A DNA stretch of 64,000 nucleotides from Terrabacter sp. MAHUQ-38 (GCF_014518425.1 NZ_JACVCU010000001.1:62001-126000); one strand, 5' to 3'; shown: positions 52,179 through 60,693, counted from the stretch's first letter. Translations and numbers: made by a program. Notes: generated by a model not told the origin, from the letters alone.

Positions 52179-53045
52179 TCAGCCCGCGAACGCGCGCACG
52201 GGCAGCCCCGGCACCCCGACGCGCACTCGGAAGACCGCGCCGGCCTGGGGCTCCGGGTCATCGAGGTTCTCGCGCGACGTCGTCACGTAGAGGTCACGCA
52301 GGTCGTCGCCGCCGAACGTGCACGCCGTCGTGAGCCGGACAGGGAGCTCGACCTCGGCCAGCAGCGCAGCGGCCGGCGAGAAGCAGCGGATGCGGCCCGC
52401 GCCGTTGAGCGCGACCCAGGCGTTGCCGGCGCTGTCGACCGTGAGGCCGTCGGGGTGGCCGGCGTCGTGGGTCACGAAGGGGCGGCGGTTCGTCAGCTCG
52501 CCGTCGAGCACGTCGAAGACGTCGGTGCGCCCGGTCGGGGTGTCGTCGTAGTAGGCGAGCCGGTGGTCCGGCGACAGCTCGATGCCGTTGGAGATCGTCG
52601 CGTCGGGCACGACGACGGTGACGTGGCCGTGCGCGTCGACGCGGTAGAGCCGGGCGGTGCCGGGCACCCGGTCGTAGCCCATCGTCCCGCACCACAGGCG
52701 GCCCTCCGCGTCGACGCCGCCGTCGTTCATCCGGACGGCAGGGTCGTCCCAGAGGTCGATCCACGGCTTCGGTATGCCGTCCGGCTCGCCCGCGAGGGCC
52801 AGCCCGCGCTCGGTCGCGACGACCCACCCGCCGCCCGCACGGGGGCGCAGGAACGCGGCGACGTCGCCGACGTGCATCCGCTCGACCGCGCCGTCGGCGC
52901 GCAGCGTCAGCACGTCACCCGCGAGCAGGTCGACCCAGCGCAGACCGCCCCACGTCGGCGACCACACCGGCCCCTCGCCGTGGTAGCAGAGGGCGTCGGT
53001 GACCTGTTCGGGTCGCCCCTCGACCAGCCCGCGACCGCCCGCCAT
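52179..53045 (-). CDS. SMP-30/gluconolactonase-family protein
   Basis: The 288-residue six-bladed propeller has the family motifs: HGEGPVWSPTWGGLRWVDL (about 18-36, metal-binding glutamate), MNDGGVDAEGRLWCGTMG (about 103-120), DATISNGIELSPDHRLAYYDDT and GHPDGLTVDSAGNAWVAL. These enzymes hydrolyse sugar lactones with a divalent metal. The start is the ATG overlapping the previous stop by one base. Substrate unknown. Confidence 0.9.
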   Translation of the reverse strand: MAGGRGLVEGRPEQVTDALCYHGEGPVWSPTWGGLRWVDLLAGDVLTLRADGAVERMHVGDVAAFLRPRAGGGWVVATERGLALAGEPDGIPKPWIDLWDDPAVRMNDGGVDAEGRLWCGTMGYDRVPGTARLYRVDAHGHVTVVVPDATISNGIELSPDHRLAYYDDTPTGRTDVFDVLDGELTNRRPFVTHDAGHPDGLTVDSAGNAWVALNGAGRIRCFSPAAALLAEVELPVRLTTACTFGGDDLRDLYVTTSRENLDDPEPQAGAVFRVRVGVPGLPVRAFAG

Positions 53046-53476
53046 CACTCCCACCAGACCCCGACGTAGTGGTGCCCGTCGGGGATGGCCGGAGCATCGA
53101 CGAGCCACTCGACCGCGGGGGCCGGGCCGCCGCTGGCCTCGGTGTCGGCGCCGATCGTGAGGGCGTCGACCTCCTCGGGCTGCAGCGTCGTGATGACGGC
53201 GACCCCGCTCGCGTAGGGCCACTCGTCGTCGGGGAACTCATCGAACTCGAGCACGTCGAGCTCGACCCTCAGGTCGTGGACGTCCGGGTGGTCGCGAAGC
53301 GAGACGAGCACCGCGCGCACCGTCTCGAGCGGCACGTCGTCGGGTCGGTTCGGCGCGATGCACCACTCGCAGTCGTTGCCGTCGAAGAACTGCTCGAGGG
53401 TCACGGCGACCTGTGCGCTCCCTCCCCCGCGTTCCCGGACGTGGTCGACGAAGGCGGTCTGCTTGGCGAGATCCAT
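53045..53476 (-). CDS. Hypothetical protein coupled to the lactonase gene
   Basis: Taking the ATG at 53476 (after AGGGG) gives 143 residues; an ATG ten codons upstream (53506) is also possible. The chain is acidic (LDVLEFDEFPDDEWPYASGVAVITTLQPEEVDALTIG) with a possible alpha/beta fold. EQFFDGNDCEWCIAPN contains a CXXC pair. No family recognised. The stop overlaps the lactonase start, suggesting co-expression. Confidence 0.6.
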   Translation of the reverse strand: MDLAKQTAFVDHVRERGGGSAQVAVTLEQFFDGNDCEWCIAPNRPDDVPLETVRAVLVSLRDHPDVHDLRVELDVLEFDEFPDDEWPYASGVAVITTLQPEEVDALTIGADTEASGGPAPAVEWLVDAPAIPDGHHYVGVWWE

Positions 53477-53587
53477 GACGTTTTCGGCCCCTGGGGTCGC
53501 GGTCATTGCGTGGTCGCGACGTCGGCTACACTGACGCCGCGTGCCGCCTCGCACGCCCCTTTTGCGGGGCACCTGCCGGCGGCCCGT

Positions 53588-53658
53588 GCGAGCGTAGCTC
53601 AATGGTAGAGCGCCAGCTTCCCAAGCTGGATACGCGGGTTCGATTCCCGTCGCTCGCT
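53588..53658 (+). tRNA. tRNA-Gly(CCC)
   Basis: A standard 71-base cloverleaf: acceptor GCGAGCG with CGCTCGC, D-loop AATGGTA with the GG pair, anticodon loop TTCCCAA (CCC), T-loop TTCGATT, discriminator T. CCA is not encoded. Confidence 0.96.
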
Positions 53659-53668
53659 CCGACACGAA

Positions 53669-53702
53669 GCCGCAGGTCAGGACCATTGTCCTGACCTGCG
53701 GC
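53669..53702 (+). terminator. Terminator after tRNA-Gly(CCC)
   Basis: A perfect 15-base stem (GCCGCAGGTCAGGAC with its complement) closes a four-base CATT loop ten bases after the tRNA; a short T-containing tail follows. Confidence 0.85.
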
Positions 53703-53773
53703 CTCGTTCCGCTCCAAGCGAGAAGGGCGCGGTCGCCCTCTCCGGCCGAAACCAGCCGTCGGCCGGATCCGTT

Positions 53774-55204
53774 TCAGACCCGCTCGTTGCTGGGCCGGGC
53801 CCAGGGACCCGTGATGGCGAAGACGTGGCCGGGCGACTGGATGCCGGCAAAGAGGATCGTGCCGTCGGCACTGAACGCCGGGCCCGCGAACTCGCTGGTG
53901 TTGAGGTCGTTGCGTGCCAGCGGGTAGGACTTGCCCTGGTCGGTCACCCCGACGAGGTGCTGGATGCCGTTTCCGTCCTCGGCGAGGATGATGCCGCCGT
54001 ACGGGGAGAGCGTCATGTTGTCGGGTCCGTCGTAGCTGTCCGAGTCCACGGCTGGGTCAGGGTTCACGGCGAAGATCGTCTTCAGGGTGACGGTCTCGGT
54101 CTGGGGGTCGTAGAACCAGACCTGGCCGTCGTGGTCGTTGGCGCTGCTGCCGTCGCTGACGCGGGCAAAGCTGGCGACGAAGTAGGCACCGCCGTCGCCC
54201 CACCAGGCTCCTTCGAGCTTGCGGCTGCGGGTGATCTCGTGGTCGGCGAACTGCTTGCGCACCGAGGTGACTCGGGCGTCCCGGTCAGGCACCGGCTTCC
54301 ACACGACGGTGTAGCGGGTGCCGGGATACGTTGCCAGCGACAGGTCGGGGATGTGCGTACTGCCGCGGTAGCAGCTCATCGCCTCGAGCTGTCCGGCCGT
54401 GGCACCCCCCTCCGAGAGGGCGAGCTCGCGCAATGCGTCCTTTGCACCCGCGAAGCCGGTAGGTGGGGTCCACCGGTAGTAGAGGCCACTCGGGACGGCG
54501 GCGTCCTCGGTCTCGTAGATGACGTGCGTCGCGGGGTCGACCGATACGGCCTCGTGCGCGAATCGGCCCAGGAACGTCAACGGAACCGGGCTCTTGCCGA
54601 TGTTGGCCTCCTGGCTGGTCGGGTCGACCTCGAACACGTACCCGTGGTCCTTGAGGAACCTGCCGCCCTTGCGCTGCTCGCTCTCCTCGCAGGTCAGCCA
54701 GGTGTCCCACGGAGTCTCCCCGCCGGCGCAGTTGGTGTGGGTGCCGGCGACGCTCGCATACTCGAGAAGGCGGTTGCCCTCGGCGTCCACCTCGATGTTC
54801 GACGTGCCACCCCGCGCACCCTGGTCGTAGGTGAGGCCGGCCAGGGTCGGGACGCCGAACTTCTCGCTGCCCGTGCTGAGACCCGAGATCTCGTGGTTGT
54901 TGACGATCGTCGAGCCCGTGCCTCGAGCGAACACGCCCGTACCGTCAGGGTCGCTGGCGGTGGGGACTCCGTCGGCCGTCGGCGTCACACCGCTCTGCGA
55001 CACGATGCGGTACGAGAAACCCGCCGGCAGGGACAGCAAGCCCAACGGGTCGGGGACGACGGGCCCGTAGCCTTCCGACGAGCGCGGTGCCGCGAGGGCG
55101 CTGCCCGATCCGGCGAGCACCTCGATGCTGCCGCTGATCGCAATGCCCAGTCCGGTCGCCGCAGCCGCTTCCAGGAAGCCGCGACGGTTGAGTGAAGATG
55201 TCAT
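53774..55204 (-). CDS. PhoX-family secreted phosphatase (DUF839)
   Basis: From the ATG at 55204 the protein has 476 residues, with a Tat signal (SLNRRGFLEAAAATGLGIA, about 3-22) and a cleavage site after ALA. PhoX motifs include NNHEISG (about 103-109), WLTCEESEQRKGG (about 174-186) and DGPDNMTLSPYGGIILAEDG (about 393-412). The family is calcium- and iron-dependent, folds as a propeller and is exported folded by Tat. It frees phosphate from organic esters. I saw no clear Pho box in the 340 bases upstream. Confidence 0.9.
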   Translation of the reverse strand: MTSSLNRRGFLEAAAATGLGIAISGSIEVLAGSGSALAAPRSSEGYGPVVPDPLGLLSLPAGFSYRIVSQSGVTPTADGVPTASDPDGTGVFARGTGSTIVNNHEISGLSTGSEKFGVPTLAGLTYDQGARGGTSNIEVDAEGNRLLEYASVAGTHTNCAGGETPWDTWLTCEESEQRKGGRFLKDHGYVFEVDPTSQEANIGKSPVPLTFLGRFAHEAVSVDPATHVIYETEDAAVPSGLYYRWTPPTGFAGAKDALRELALSEGGATAGQLEAMSCYRGSTHIPDLSLATYPGTRYTVVWKPVPDRDARVTSVRKQFADHEITRSRKLEGAWWGDGGAYFVASFARVSDGSSANDHDGQVWFYDPQTETVTLKTIFAVNPDPAVDSDSYDGPDNMTLSPYGGIILAEDGNGIQHLVGVTDQGKSYPLARNDLNTSEFAGPAFSADGTILFAGIQSPGHVFAITGPWARPSNERV

Positions 55205-55545
55205 GAGGCGCCTTTCATGTCGATTGCCCAACCCACTCGACGCCGGATCGGTTCCGGAGGTCACCCGACGTGAGACGGCGACACTGAGCCGTTCCCCTGA
55301 AACCGCACAGCGCTGCGGAGACTCACGCGGCGCGTCACCATCGAGCGTAGAACTCGGGTATCGGTTGGAGGGGGTTTCGGGCCTTTTTGGTGGAACTCAT
55401 CCCTGAGGAGGCCCCTGTCACGAATTGAGCGCTCTGCGCTGAGTCGCGATGCGACACGAACCGGGTACGTAGGCGTCTGCCCAGGTAGGACACATCCGCG
55501 GGGGCGGGTGCATCAGAACCCACGAAGACCACGAAAGATCTCGCC
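55205..55545. promoter_or_regulatory. Intergenic region with GGGTAC promoter-like element at 55463
   Basis: This gap separates divergent phoX and a micro-protein gene. GGGTACGT at 55463-55470 matches the -10 element used by SigB/SigF-type stress sigma factors in actinobacteria; no clear -35 is visible at the usual distance. Nothing else was identified. Confidence 0.4.
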
Positions 55546-55671
55546 ATGATCGCTCTGACCCTCAGCGCCCCCCTCGTCGGCTTCGCGCTGCTGCTGTCCA
55601 TGCAGTGGTTCGAGGAACGCCTCATGACGTCAGGTTCGGGTGCGAACCGGCAGGACCACCATCACCGCTAG
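55546..55671 (+). CDS. 41-residue single-pass membrane micro-protein
   Basis: ATG at 55546 to TAG at 55671 encodes one hydrophobic helix (about 2-19; IALTLSAPLVGFALLLSMQ), then WFEERLMTS and a His-rich tail (DHHHR). The helix and following WFEERL resemble the N-terminus of the minus-strand product at 56,955 (LALATPVLGLLLMLLLEQLETWL). GGGTACGT lies 78 bases upstream. Probably a stress-linked membrane peptide; function unknown. Confidence 0.55.
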   Translation: MIALTLSAPLVGFALLLSMQWFEERLMTSGSGANRQDHHHR

Positions 55672-56009
55672 CAGGCCACACCGCGGCGAAGGGCCCATCC
55701 CGGCCGACCGCTCAGCTGGTGCGCGATATACCTGCGCGGCCGGAGCATTGCTGGGTACGGTGCCATCGGCCTCTCGGTCGCGGGGACCTCGTGGAGGGGT
55801 CTTCCCTGGCCGGGACGCCGCGACAATCCCCTGCGAGCGGACACCAGCGGGGAGCGAGGACGGCGTCCGCGGCGCCGTCGGCTGACTCCCACCACCGTCG
55901 GCCCACTCCCGGCCACCGTCGGCCAAATGGGTATGGGTCTGCCGACCTGTCGACCGCATTCTTCTTCTCGCGACCTGAGCGAGTGTGCGGCGCAACCAGG
56001 AGGCTTCTC
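55672..56009. other. Intergenic stretch upstream of the SRPBCC gene
   Basis: No supported gene. Short tandem-like segments (ACCACCGTCGGCC and variants near 55,889-55,925) are visible. A ribosome-binding site for the next gene ends it. Confidence 0.5.
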
Positions 56010-56498
56010 ATGAGCAGTGTGCACAAGAGCGTGGACGTCGACGTCCCCATCAGCACCGCCTACAACCAATGGACCCAGTTCGAGTCCTTCCCCGAGTTCA
56101 TGGACGGCGTCGAATCCGTTACCCAGCAGGGCGACACCCACACGCACTGGGTCGTCAAGGTCGGCGGGGTGACGCGGGAGTTCGACGCGGAGATCACCGA
56201 GCAGACGCCGGACGAGGTGATCGCCTGGGCGAGCACCGGCGGTGACACGGGTGGCCACCGAGGCCGCGTGGTCTTCGAACCGCTGACCCCGAACTCCACG
56301 CGGGTCGACATCGAGCTCGGCTGGGACCCGGAGGGCGTGGTCGAGAACGTCGGGGCTGGGCTGAACATCGACCAGCGTCAGGTTGACAAGTCCGCCGACG
56401 AGTTCAAGAGGTTCATCGAGGACCGCGGCACAGAGACGGGCGCCTGGCGCGGAGACGTCGGCGACGTCGGCGACGGCGAGCCCGGGCAACCAGTCTGA
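56010..56498 (+). CDS. SRPBCC-family (polyketide cyclase-like) protein
   Basis: The ATG at 56010 follows CAGGAGG and gives 162 residues. The START/Bet v1-like fold is evident: SVHKSVDVDVPISTAYNQWTQFESFPEFMDGVESV at the start, then WVVKVGGVTREFDAEITEQTPDEVIAWAS, GRVVFEPLTPNSTRVDIELGWDPEG and a long C-terminal helix. These proteins bind hydrophobic ligands and are common in stress-induced clusters. The tail ends in an acidic GDVGDVGDG repeat. Confidence 0.88.
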   Translation: MSSVHKSVDVDVPISTAYNQWTQFESFPEFMDGVESVTQQGDTHTHWVVKVGGVTREFDAEITEQTPDEVIAWASTGGDTGGHRGRVVFEPLTPNSTRVDIELGWDPEGVVENVGAGLNIDQRQVDKSADEFKRFIEDRGTETGAWRGDVGDVGDGEPGQPV

Positions 56499-56511
56499 GG
56501 CTCGACGTCTG

Positions 56512-56955
56512 TCAGGTTTCGGTCGGCTGCCCGGCCCGCGCACCGATCCCCTGAACGTTGATGCTTTCAGCCGATGGCCGGGCGCCGGGCGCCACTCGGC
56601 GCCCGGCCATCGACCTGCCGGCCGTGGTGCACCACCGGGCGACGTTGAACGGCGCGGACATCGTCGGCGTGGGCAGGAAACCACGGATGCGTTGGAGACG
56701 TGGGCACGTCCCCGTCACCCTGACCGATGCACTGGGGCCCAGCGACGGGACGCACGCTGCGACCTGAGAGCTGGAGCTCCCGTCGCGCAAGGACGGAGTG
56801 CGCTGGGCCGGGGGGCGGGTCGAAGGCATGGAGAGGACAGCAACCGATGGTCGTGGCTTCGGACTCGGGGCCCCGTCCAACCACGTCTCGAGCTGCTCGA
56901 GAAGGAGCATCAGCAGCAGCCCGAGCACCGGTGTTGCGAGAGCCAGTATGGACAT
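56512..56955 (-). CDS. Small membrane protein related to the 55,546 peptide
   Basis: The frame from the ATG at 56955 starts with a hydrophobic helix (SILALATPVLGLLLMLLLEQLETWLDG, about 2-28), close in pattern to the 55,546 micro-protein. The remaining 120 residues are Pro/Ser/Arg-rich and may be disordered or partly non-coding. The N-terminal helix is the convincing part. It diverges from the stressosome operon. Confidence 0.45.
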   Translation of the reverse strand: MSILALATPVLGLLLMLLLEQLETWLDGAPSPKPRPSVAVLSMPSTRPPAQRTPSLRDGSSSSQVAACVPSLGPSASVRVTGTCPRLQRIRGFLPTPTMSAPFNVARWCTTAGRSMAGRRVAPGARPSAESINVQGIGARAGQPTET

Positions 56956-57046
56956 GTCCGATCCTTCCGACGACGACCACATAGCGGGTCCTTCACCACT
57001 GACGACGTCGTGGGATCGCGAACATGACGTGGCTTCATGCGGCACT

Positions 57047-57052
57047 GGGTAC
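57047..57052 (+). promoter_or_regulatory. GGGTAC stress-sigma -10-like element before the sigma/RsbT fusion gene
   Basis: GGGTACGT occurs nine bases before the GTG start, which would give an almost leaderless message. The same octamer precedes the 55,546 and 60,694 genes. Confidence 0.4.
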
Positions 57053-57061
57053 GTTGACGCC

Positions 57062-58147
57062 GTGAGCGCAACCGAGCGCGGCGAGAAGGGCACCGGTCAC
57101 GCGTCCGCGGACGTCGCCGACCTGATCCCGATGGTCCGCCGAATCGTTGGCGCCCGGGTCGGCTCGCACCCCGCCGCCGACGATCTCGTGCAAGAGACCC
57201 TGACCCGGGTGCTGGCCGCGTCCGACACGATCGAGCCCGGAATGCTCGAGCCGTACGCCATCGTCACCGCACGCAACGTCGTGGCCACGATGTGGCGCGA
57301 CGAGGACCGGAAACGTCGCAACCGGCACCGCGCCATCGACCTGAGCGAGCCGGAGACTCCTGAGGCCCAGCTGGTCCTCGACGAGGAGCAGTCGGCGATG
57401 GCGCGCGCTCTGGGCCGCCTCGACGAACGCGAACGCCGCACCCTGTTGGAGCACGAGGTCTCAGGTACGGACACGAAGACGCTGGCCGAGAGCGCCGGGA
57501 GCACCGCCGGAGCCATCGCGGCCCAGCTGAACCGGACGCGTGCACGGCTGCGCGTCGAGTACCTGCTGGCCCTGCAGCACGTCGAGCCGCCGACTGACCG
57601 ATGCCGCCCGGTGCTCATCGCCCTGAGCAGCGGAGACCATCGGCGCCAGCGTGAGGTCCGCGCCGCGCAACACCTGCTCGAGTGCAAGGACTGCGCGAGC
57701 CTGAGCCAGCCACTCCTCGAACGCGGGCAGCAGCGCGAGGGCTCCCTACGCATAACCATCGCGGCAGACCCCGACATCGTCGCCGCCCGAAGCGCCGCCC
57801 GTGAGGTCGCGTCCCGACTGAAGTTCGGTCCCACCGAGCTGACCGTCATTGCCACGGCCGTCTCGGAGGTGTGCCGAAACATCGTGCGCTTCGCCGGCTC
57901 CGGCGAGGTCGTCATCGAGCTTCTCGAGTCGCCGCGACGCGGGCTCCAGGTCGTTGCGCGCGATGCGGGGCCGGGGATCCCGAGTGTCGAGAAGGCCATG
58001 TCCGACGGCTACAGCACCTATGGCGGGCTCGGGCTGGGACTCCCCGGCGTGCGCCGCCTCATGGACGAGTTCGCGCTCGTGAGCGAATCCGGCCACGGCA
58101 CCACAGTGACCATGACCAAATGGGAGAGGAACACCGACGATGAGTGA
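57062..58147 (+). CDS. ECF sigma factor fused to zinc anti-sigma motif and RsbT-like kinase domain
   Basis: From the GTG at 57062 the protein has 361 residues. Residues about 20-90 are sigma region 2 (ADDLVQETLTRVL; ARNVVATMWRDEDRKRRNRHR), and about 112-170 are region 4 (ALGRLDERERRTLLEHEVSGTDTKTLAES). A zinc anti-sigma motif H204-X3-C208-X2-C211 follows. Residues about 230-355 are a GHKL kinase domain like RsbT: N-box ATAVSEVCRNIV, G1 DAGPGI (301-306), G2 GGLGLGLPG. Normally these are separate proteins. RsbR and RsbS genes follow, so the kinase half probably belongs to a stressosome. Confidence 0.85.
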   Translation: MSATERGEKGTGHASADVADLIPMVRRIVGARVGSHPAADDLVQETLTRVLAASDTIEPGMLEPYAIVTARNVVATMWRDEDRKRRNRHRAIDLSEPETPEAQLVLDEEQSAMARALGRLDERERRTLLEHEVSGTDTKTLAESAGSTAGAIAAQLNRTRARLRVEYLLALQHVEPPTDRCRPVLIALSSGDHRRQREVRAAQHLLECKDCASLSQPLLERGQQREGSLRITIAADPDIVAARSAAREVASRLKFGPTELTVIATAVSEVCRNIVRFAGSGEVVIELLESPRRGLQVVARDAGPGIPSVEKAMSDGYSTYGGLGLGLPGVRRLMDEFALVSESGHGTTVTMTKWERNTDDE

Positions 58148-59027
58148 CCAGCAGCAGGAACCGGAGAGGACTGCGGCCGGAGAGGGCGAACACCTGCTCT
58201 CGCAGCTCGTGGCGCACCTGCGCGAGCACCGCACCCGACTGCGCGAGGAGTGGGCCCAACGCATTCAACAGGCCCATCTGTTGAATGCGATGACACCCCA
58301 GGAGATGTCCGCCGAGACCACCTCGGTCTACGACAACTACGTCGAGGTGCTGGAGACAGGAAGCGTCGAGGCCCTCCAGCACTACGCGCGAGACCTCTCC
58401 GAGCGGATCATCCCTCGTGGGGTCGAGACGCACGAGGTCGTCGGCATCGTCCTTCTCCTGCGCGACGTGCTGGCGAGGTCGTTGTTCGAGAAGTACCAGC
58501 GCGACTTCGGCCTGCTCAACGAGGTGCTCGACGCGTACGAGCCCGCCGCCAACCGCATCGCCAACACAGTCGCAGTGAGCTTCGTCGACGAGCGCGAGCG
58601 CGTGATTCGGCAGCAGCAGGACGCGATCCGCGAGCTCTCGACGCCCGTCCTCCCCGTCCGCGAGCGGCTCCTCATCCTGCCGATCATCGGCGTTCTCGAC
58701 AGTGAGCGGGCTCGCCAGCTCACCGAGCAACTGCTCTCGGGCATCCGCAAGCACCGTGCCAGGGTCGTCGTGATAGACATCACCGGCTCCCCCGACGTCG
58801 ACCAGACGGTGGCGAACCACCTCGTCCAGACCGTCGACGCGTCACGCCTCATGGGCGCGAGCGTCATCATCACGGGACTGTCACCAAAGATCGCCCAGAC
58901 GCTGGTCACCATCGGTGTCGACCTCAGCAAGATGAACACGATCGGTGACCTGCAGGGTGGTCTCGAAGAGGCCGAGCGACTGCTCGGCTACACCGTGACC
59001 CGGAAGGAGGGCGGCACCAGCTCGTGA
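58140..59027 (+). CDS. rsbR: RsbR-like stressosome protein
   Basis: The 295-residue protein overlaps the fusion gene by eight bases. Residues about 15-155 form a helical RsbRD-type sensor (globin-like) domain, and about 170-285 form a STAS domain (VVVIDITGSPDVDQTVANHLVQTVDASRLMGASVIITGLSP). In Bacillus RsbRA the kinase RsbT phosphorylates two threonines. Here the first site appears to be Q222 with T223 next to it, while the second (AQT, T254) is kept. It should form the stressosome shell with RsbS. Confidence 0.88.
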   Translation: MSDQQQEPERTAAGEGEHLLSQLVAHLREHRTRLREEWAQRIQQAHLLNAMTPQEMSAETTSVYDNYVEVLETGSVEALQHYARDLSERIIPRGVETHEVVGIVLLLRDVLARSLFEKYQRDFGLLNEVLDAYEPAANRIANTVAVSFVDERERVIRQQQDAIRELSTPVLPVRERLLILPIIGVLDSERARQLTEQLLSGIRKHRARVVVIDITGSPDVDQTVANHLVQTVDASRLMGASVIITGLSPKIAQTLVTIGVDLSKMNTIGDLQGGLEEAERLLGYTVTRKEGGTSS

Positions 59028-59422
59028 ACGGCGGACCGGCTCTGGTGTCCATCATGCGGCAGGGATCGAACCTGATCGCATCGGTGCACACTGCCCTTGA
59101 CGACTCAGAGCTGGTGCGCTTCGAACGTGATCTGGTGGACCAGATCGGTGAGTTCCGGTCACGCGGCGTCATCATCGACGTGGCCGCCCTGGACGTCATC
59201 GACTCGTTCGCCGCCCTGACGCTGCGGCGGATCGCGGAGATGGCCAGGCTCCGCGGCGCCGTGACCGTACTCGTCGGCATCCAGCCCGAGGTGGCCTTCA
59301 CCATGGTGCGACTCGGCATCGGGACGGGCGACGTGCCCACGGCCCTCGACCTCGAGGAGGGCCTCGAGATGCTCGCGCGCACGGCCCCACACCCAGCGAG
59401 CGGCGCCGACGGAAGACGGTGA
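59024..59422 (+). CDS. rsbS: RsbS-like STAS-domain stressosome scaffold
   Basis: A GTG start overlapping the rsbR stop gives 132 residues with a single STAS domain. GVIIDVAALDVIDSFAALTLRRI (about 48-70) contains the expected phosphoserine (S61, equivalent to S59 of Bacillus RsbS). The protein holds the RsbT kinase in the resting stressosome and releases it when phosphorylated. The C-terminal 20 residues are an extra tail. Confidence 0.9.
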   Translation: MNGGPALVSIMRQGSNLIASVHTALDDSELVRFERDLVDQIGEFRSRGVIIDVAALDVIDSFAALTLRRIAEMARLRGAVTVLVGIQPEVAFTMVRLGIGTGDVPTALDLEEGLEMLARTAPHPASGADGRR

Positions 59423-59428
59423 GGGGAC

Positions 59429-59734
59429 ATGACGGATACGCGGGATACGTCCACCCTCGAGGCATTCACGCAGGACTACCGCACCATCATGCTCCGCTTC
59501 CTCCCTCGTCGAGACGAGGCCGCGAGATCCGCAGGCTACGAACAGGGCCGCGACGCGTTCGCCGCCGGCGTGAGCCTGCTGGACGTGTGCCGTATCCACC
59601 ACGAGCTCGTGGTGGAGGTCCTGCACGACACGCAGCCGGAGGACCACCTGGCTGTCATCGAGACGGTCTCGGAGCTGCTCCTCGAGGTCCTCGCTGCATA
59701 CGACATGACCCACCGCGGAGTGCTGGATCCCTGA
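59429..59734 (+). CDS. RsbU N-terminal domain protein without phosphatase domain
   Basis: The ATG at 59429 follows GAGGGG and gives 101 residues. The sequence (TLEAFTQDYRTIMLRFLPRRDEAARSAGYEQGRDAFAAGVSLLDVCRIHHELV) resembles the helical RsbT-binding domain of the phosphatase RsbU, but the PP2C catalytic domain is missing. It could titrate the RsbT-like kinase or act as an adaptor for a phosphatase encoded elsewhere. It is the last gene of the four-gene operon. Confidence 0.75.
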   Translation: MTDTRDTSTLEAFTQDYRTIMLRFLPRRDEAARSAGYEQGRDAFAAGVSLLDVCRIHHELVVEVLHDTQPEDHLAVIETVSELLLEVLAAYDMTHRGVLDP

Positions 59735-59949
59735 TCCCGCTACCGGACGCCTTGGCGTGGTCGCCATGACGCGGGAGGCCACGAGCCGGGGTGCGTGCTT
59801 CTGCGGATCCCATGCTCCGGGGCGAACGCCTCGGAGGGCGACGAACCCTGCTGGTCGCCGTGACCCGCGTCATCCCATGCCTCTTGCGGACTCTTCAGTG
59901 GTGACCCCCGGCCCACGAGGCCGGCACCCAGATGAAGGAGTGACACCCC

Positions 59950-60501
59950 ATGAAGCTATCGACTCGGTTGTGCGCCACCGGCGCCGCCCTGACCACGACC
60001 GTCGCCCTGGGTCTCGTCCCCGCTTCGGCCGCCTCGGCCGCTCCGTCAGCCGCTCCGTCGGCAGCTGCTGCCGCGAGCGCCCCGCGGACGACGGCATCCT
60101 CGACGATCAACCAGGTCATCGCTGGTATCGGCACCTTCACGGGCTCGTTCACGCCGACCGGTTTCAGCAACCAGAACGGCCAGCTGGCGGTCACCGGGCT
60201 CCTCACCGGCACCCTCACCACCTTGACCGGGGCCGTCATCCCCGTCAGCCAGACCATCACCACGACGGTGCAGAGCGCCACGACGGCGGGCTCCTGCAAG
60301 ATCCTGAACCTGGTCCTCGGGCCGCTGCACCTCGACCTACTGGGGCTGGTCGTCGACCTCAACCAGGTCGTGCTGAACATCACGGCGCAGCCGGGTCCCG
60401 GAAACCTGCTGGGCAACCTGCTGTGTGCGATCGCCGGCCTGCTCGACGGCAACGGCGTCAACGGACTGGCCAACCTCCTGAACCGTCTCCTGGGCCTCTG
60501 A
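59950..60501 (+). CDS. Conserved secreted protein of unknown function
   Basis: AAGGAG precedes the ATG. The 183 residues open with a signal peptide (about 1-31, cleavage near ASA-AP) and an Ala/Ser/Pro-rich linker. A domain with repeated Thr/Gly strands and a Leu/Gly/Asn-rich region follows (SCKILNLVLGPLHLDLLGLVVDLNQVVLNI, about 114-143). Two cysteines (about 115 and 158) could form a disulfide. Homologues are common in actinobacteria (from memory), with no assigned role. Confidence 0.8.
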   Translation: MKLSTRLCATGAALTTTVALGLVPASAASAAPSAAPSAAAAASAPRTTASSTINQVIAGIGTFTGSFTPTGFSNQNGQLAVTGLLTGTLTTLTGAVIPVSQTITTTVQSATTAGSCKILNLVLGPLHLDLLGLVVDLNQVVLNITAQPGPGNLLGNLLCAIAGLLDGNGVNGLANLLNRLLGL

Positions 60502-60640
60502 CCCACCCTGCAACCACCAACGACCCCGCTGCGGCTTTCCGGTCTGCTGTCCCCGGGAAGCACGGATGGCGCCGATCCCACCTCGGGACCGGCGCTGTCC
60601 GTGCGTCTGTGCCACGCAGAGCGTGCCAACACCCGAATCC

Positions 60641-60646
60641 GGGTAC
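60641..60646 (+). promoter_or_regulatory. GGGTAC -10-like element before the 60,694 gene
   Basis: GGGTACGT starts 53 bases before the start codon. GCGT lies 16 bases upstream of it, fitting the loose GNNT -35 of SigB-type promoters. Confidence 0.45.
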
Positions 60647-60693
60647 GTACTCACCGTCACATCGCACTCGGGGCGACCTTGCGAAGGAGCGAC

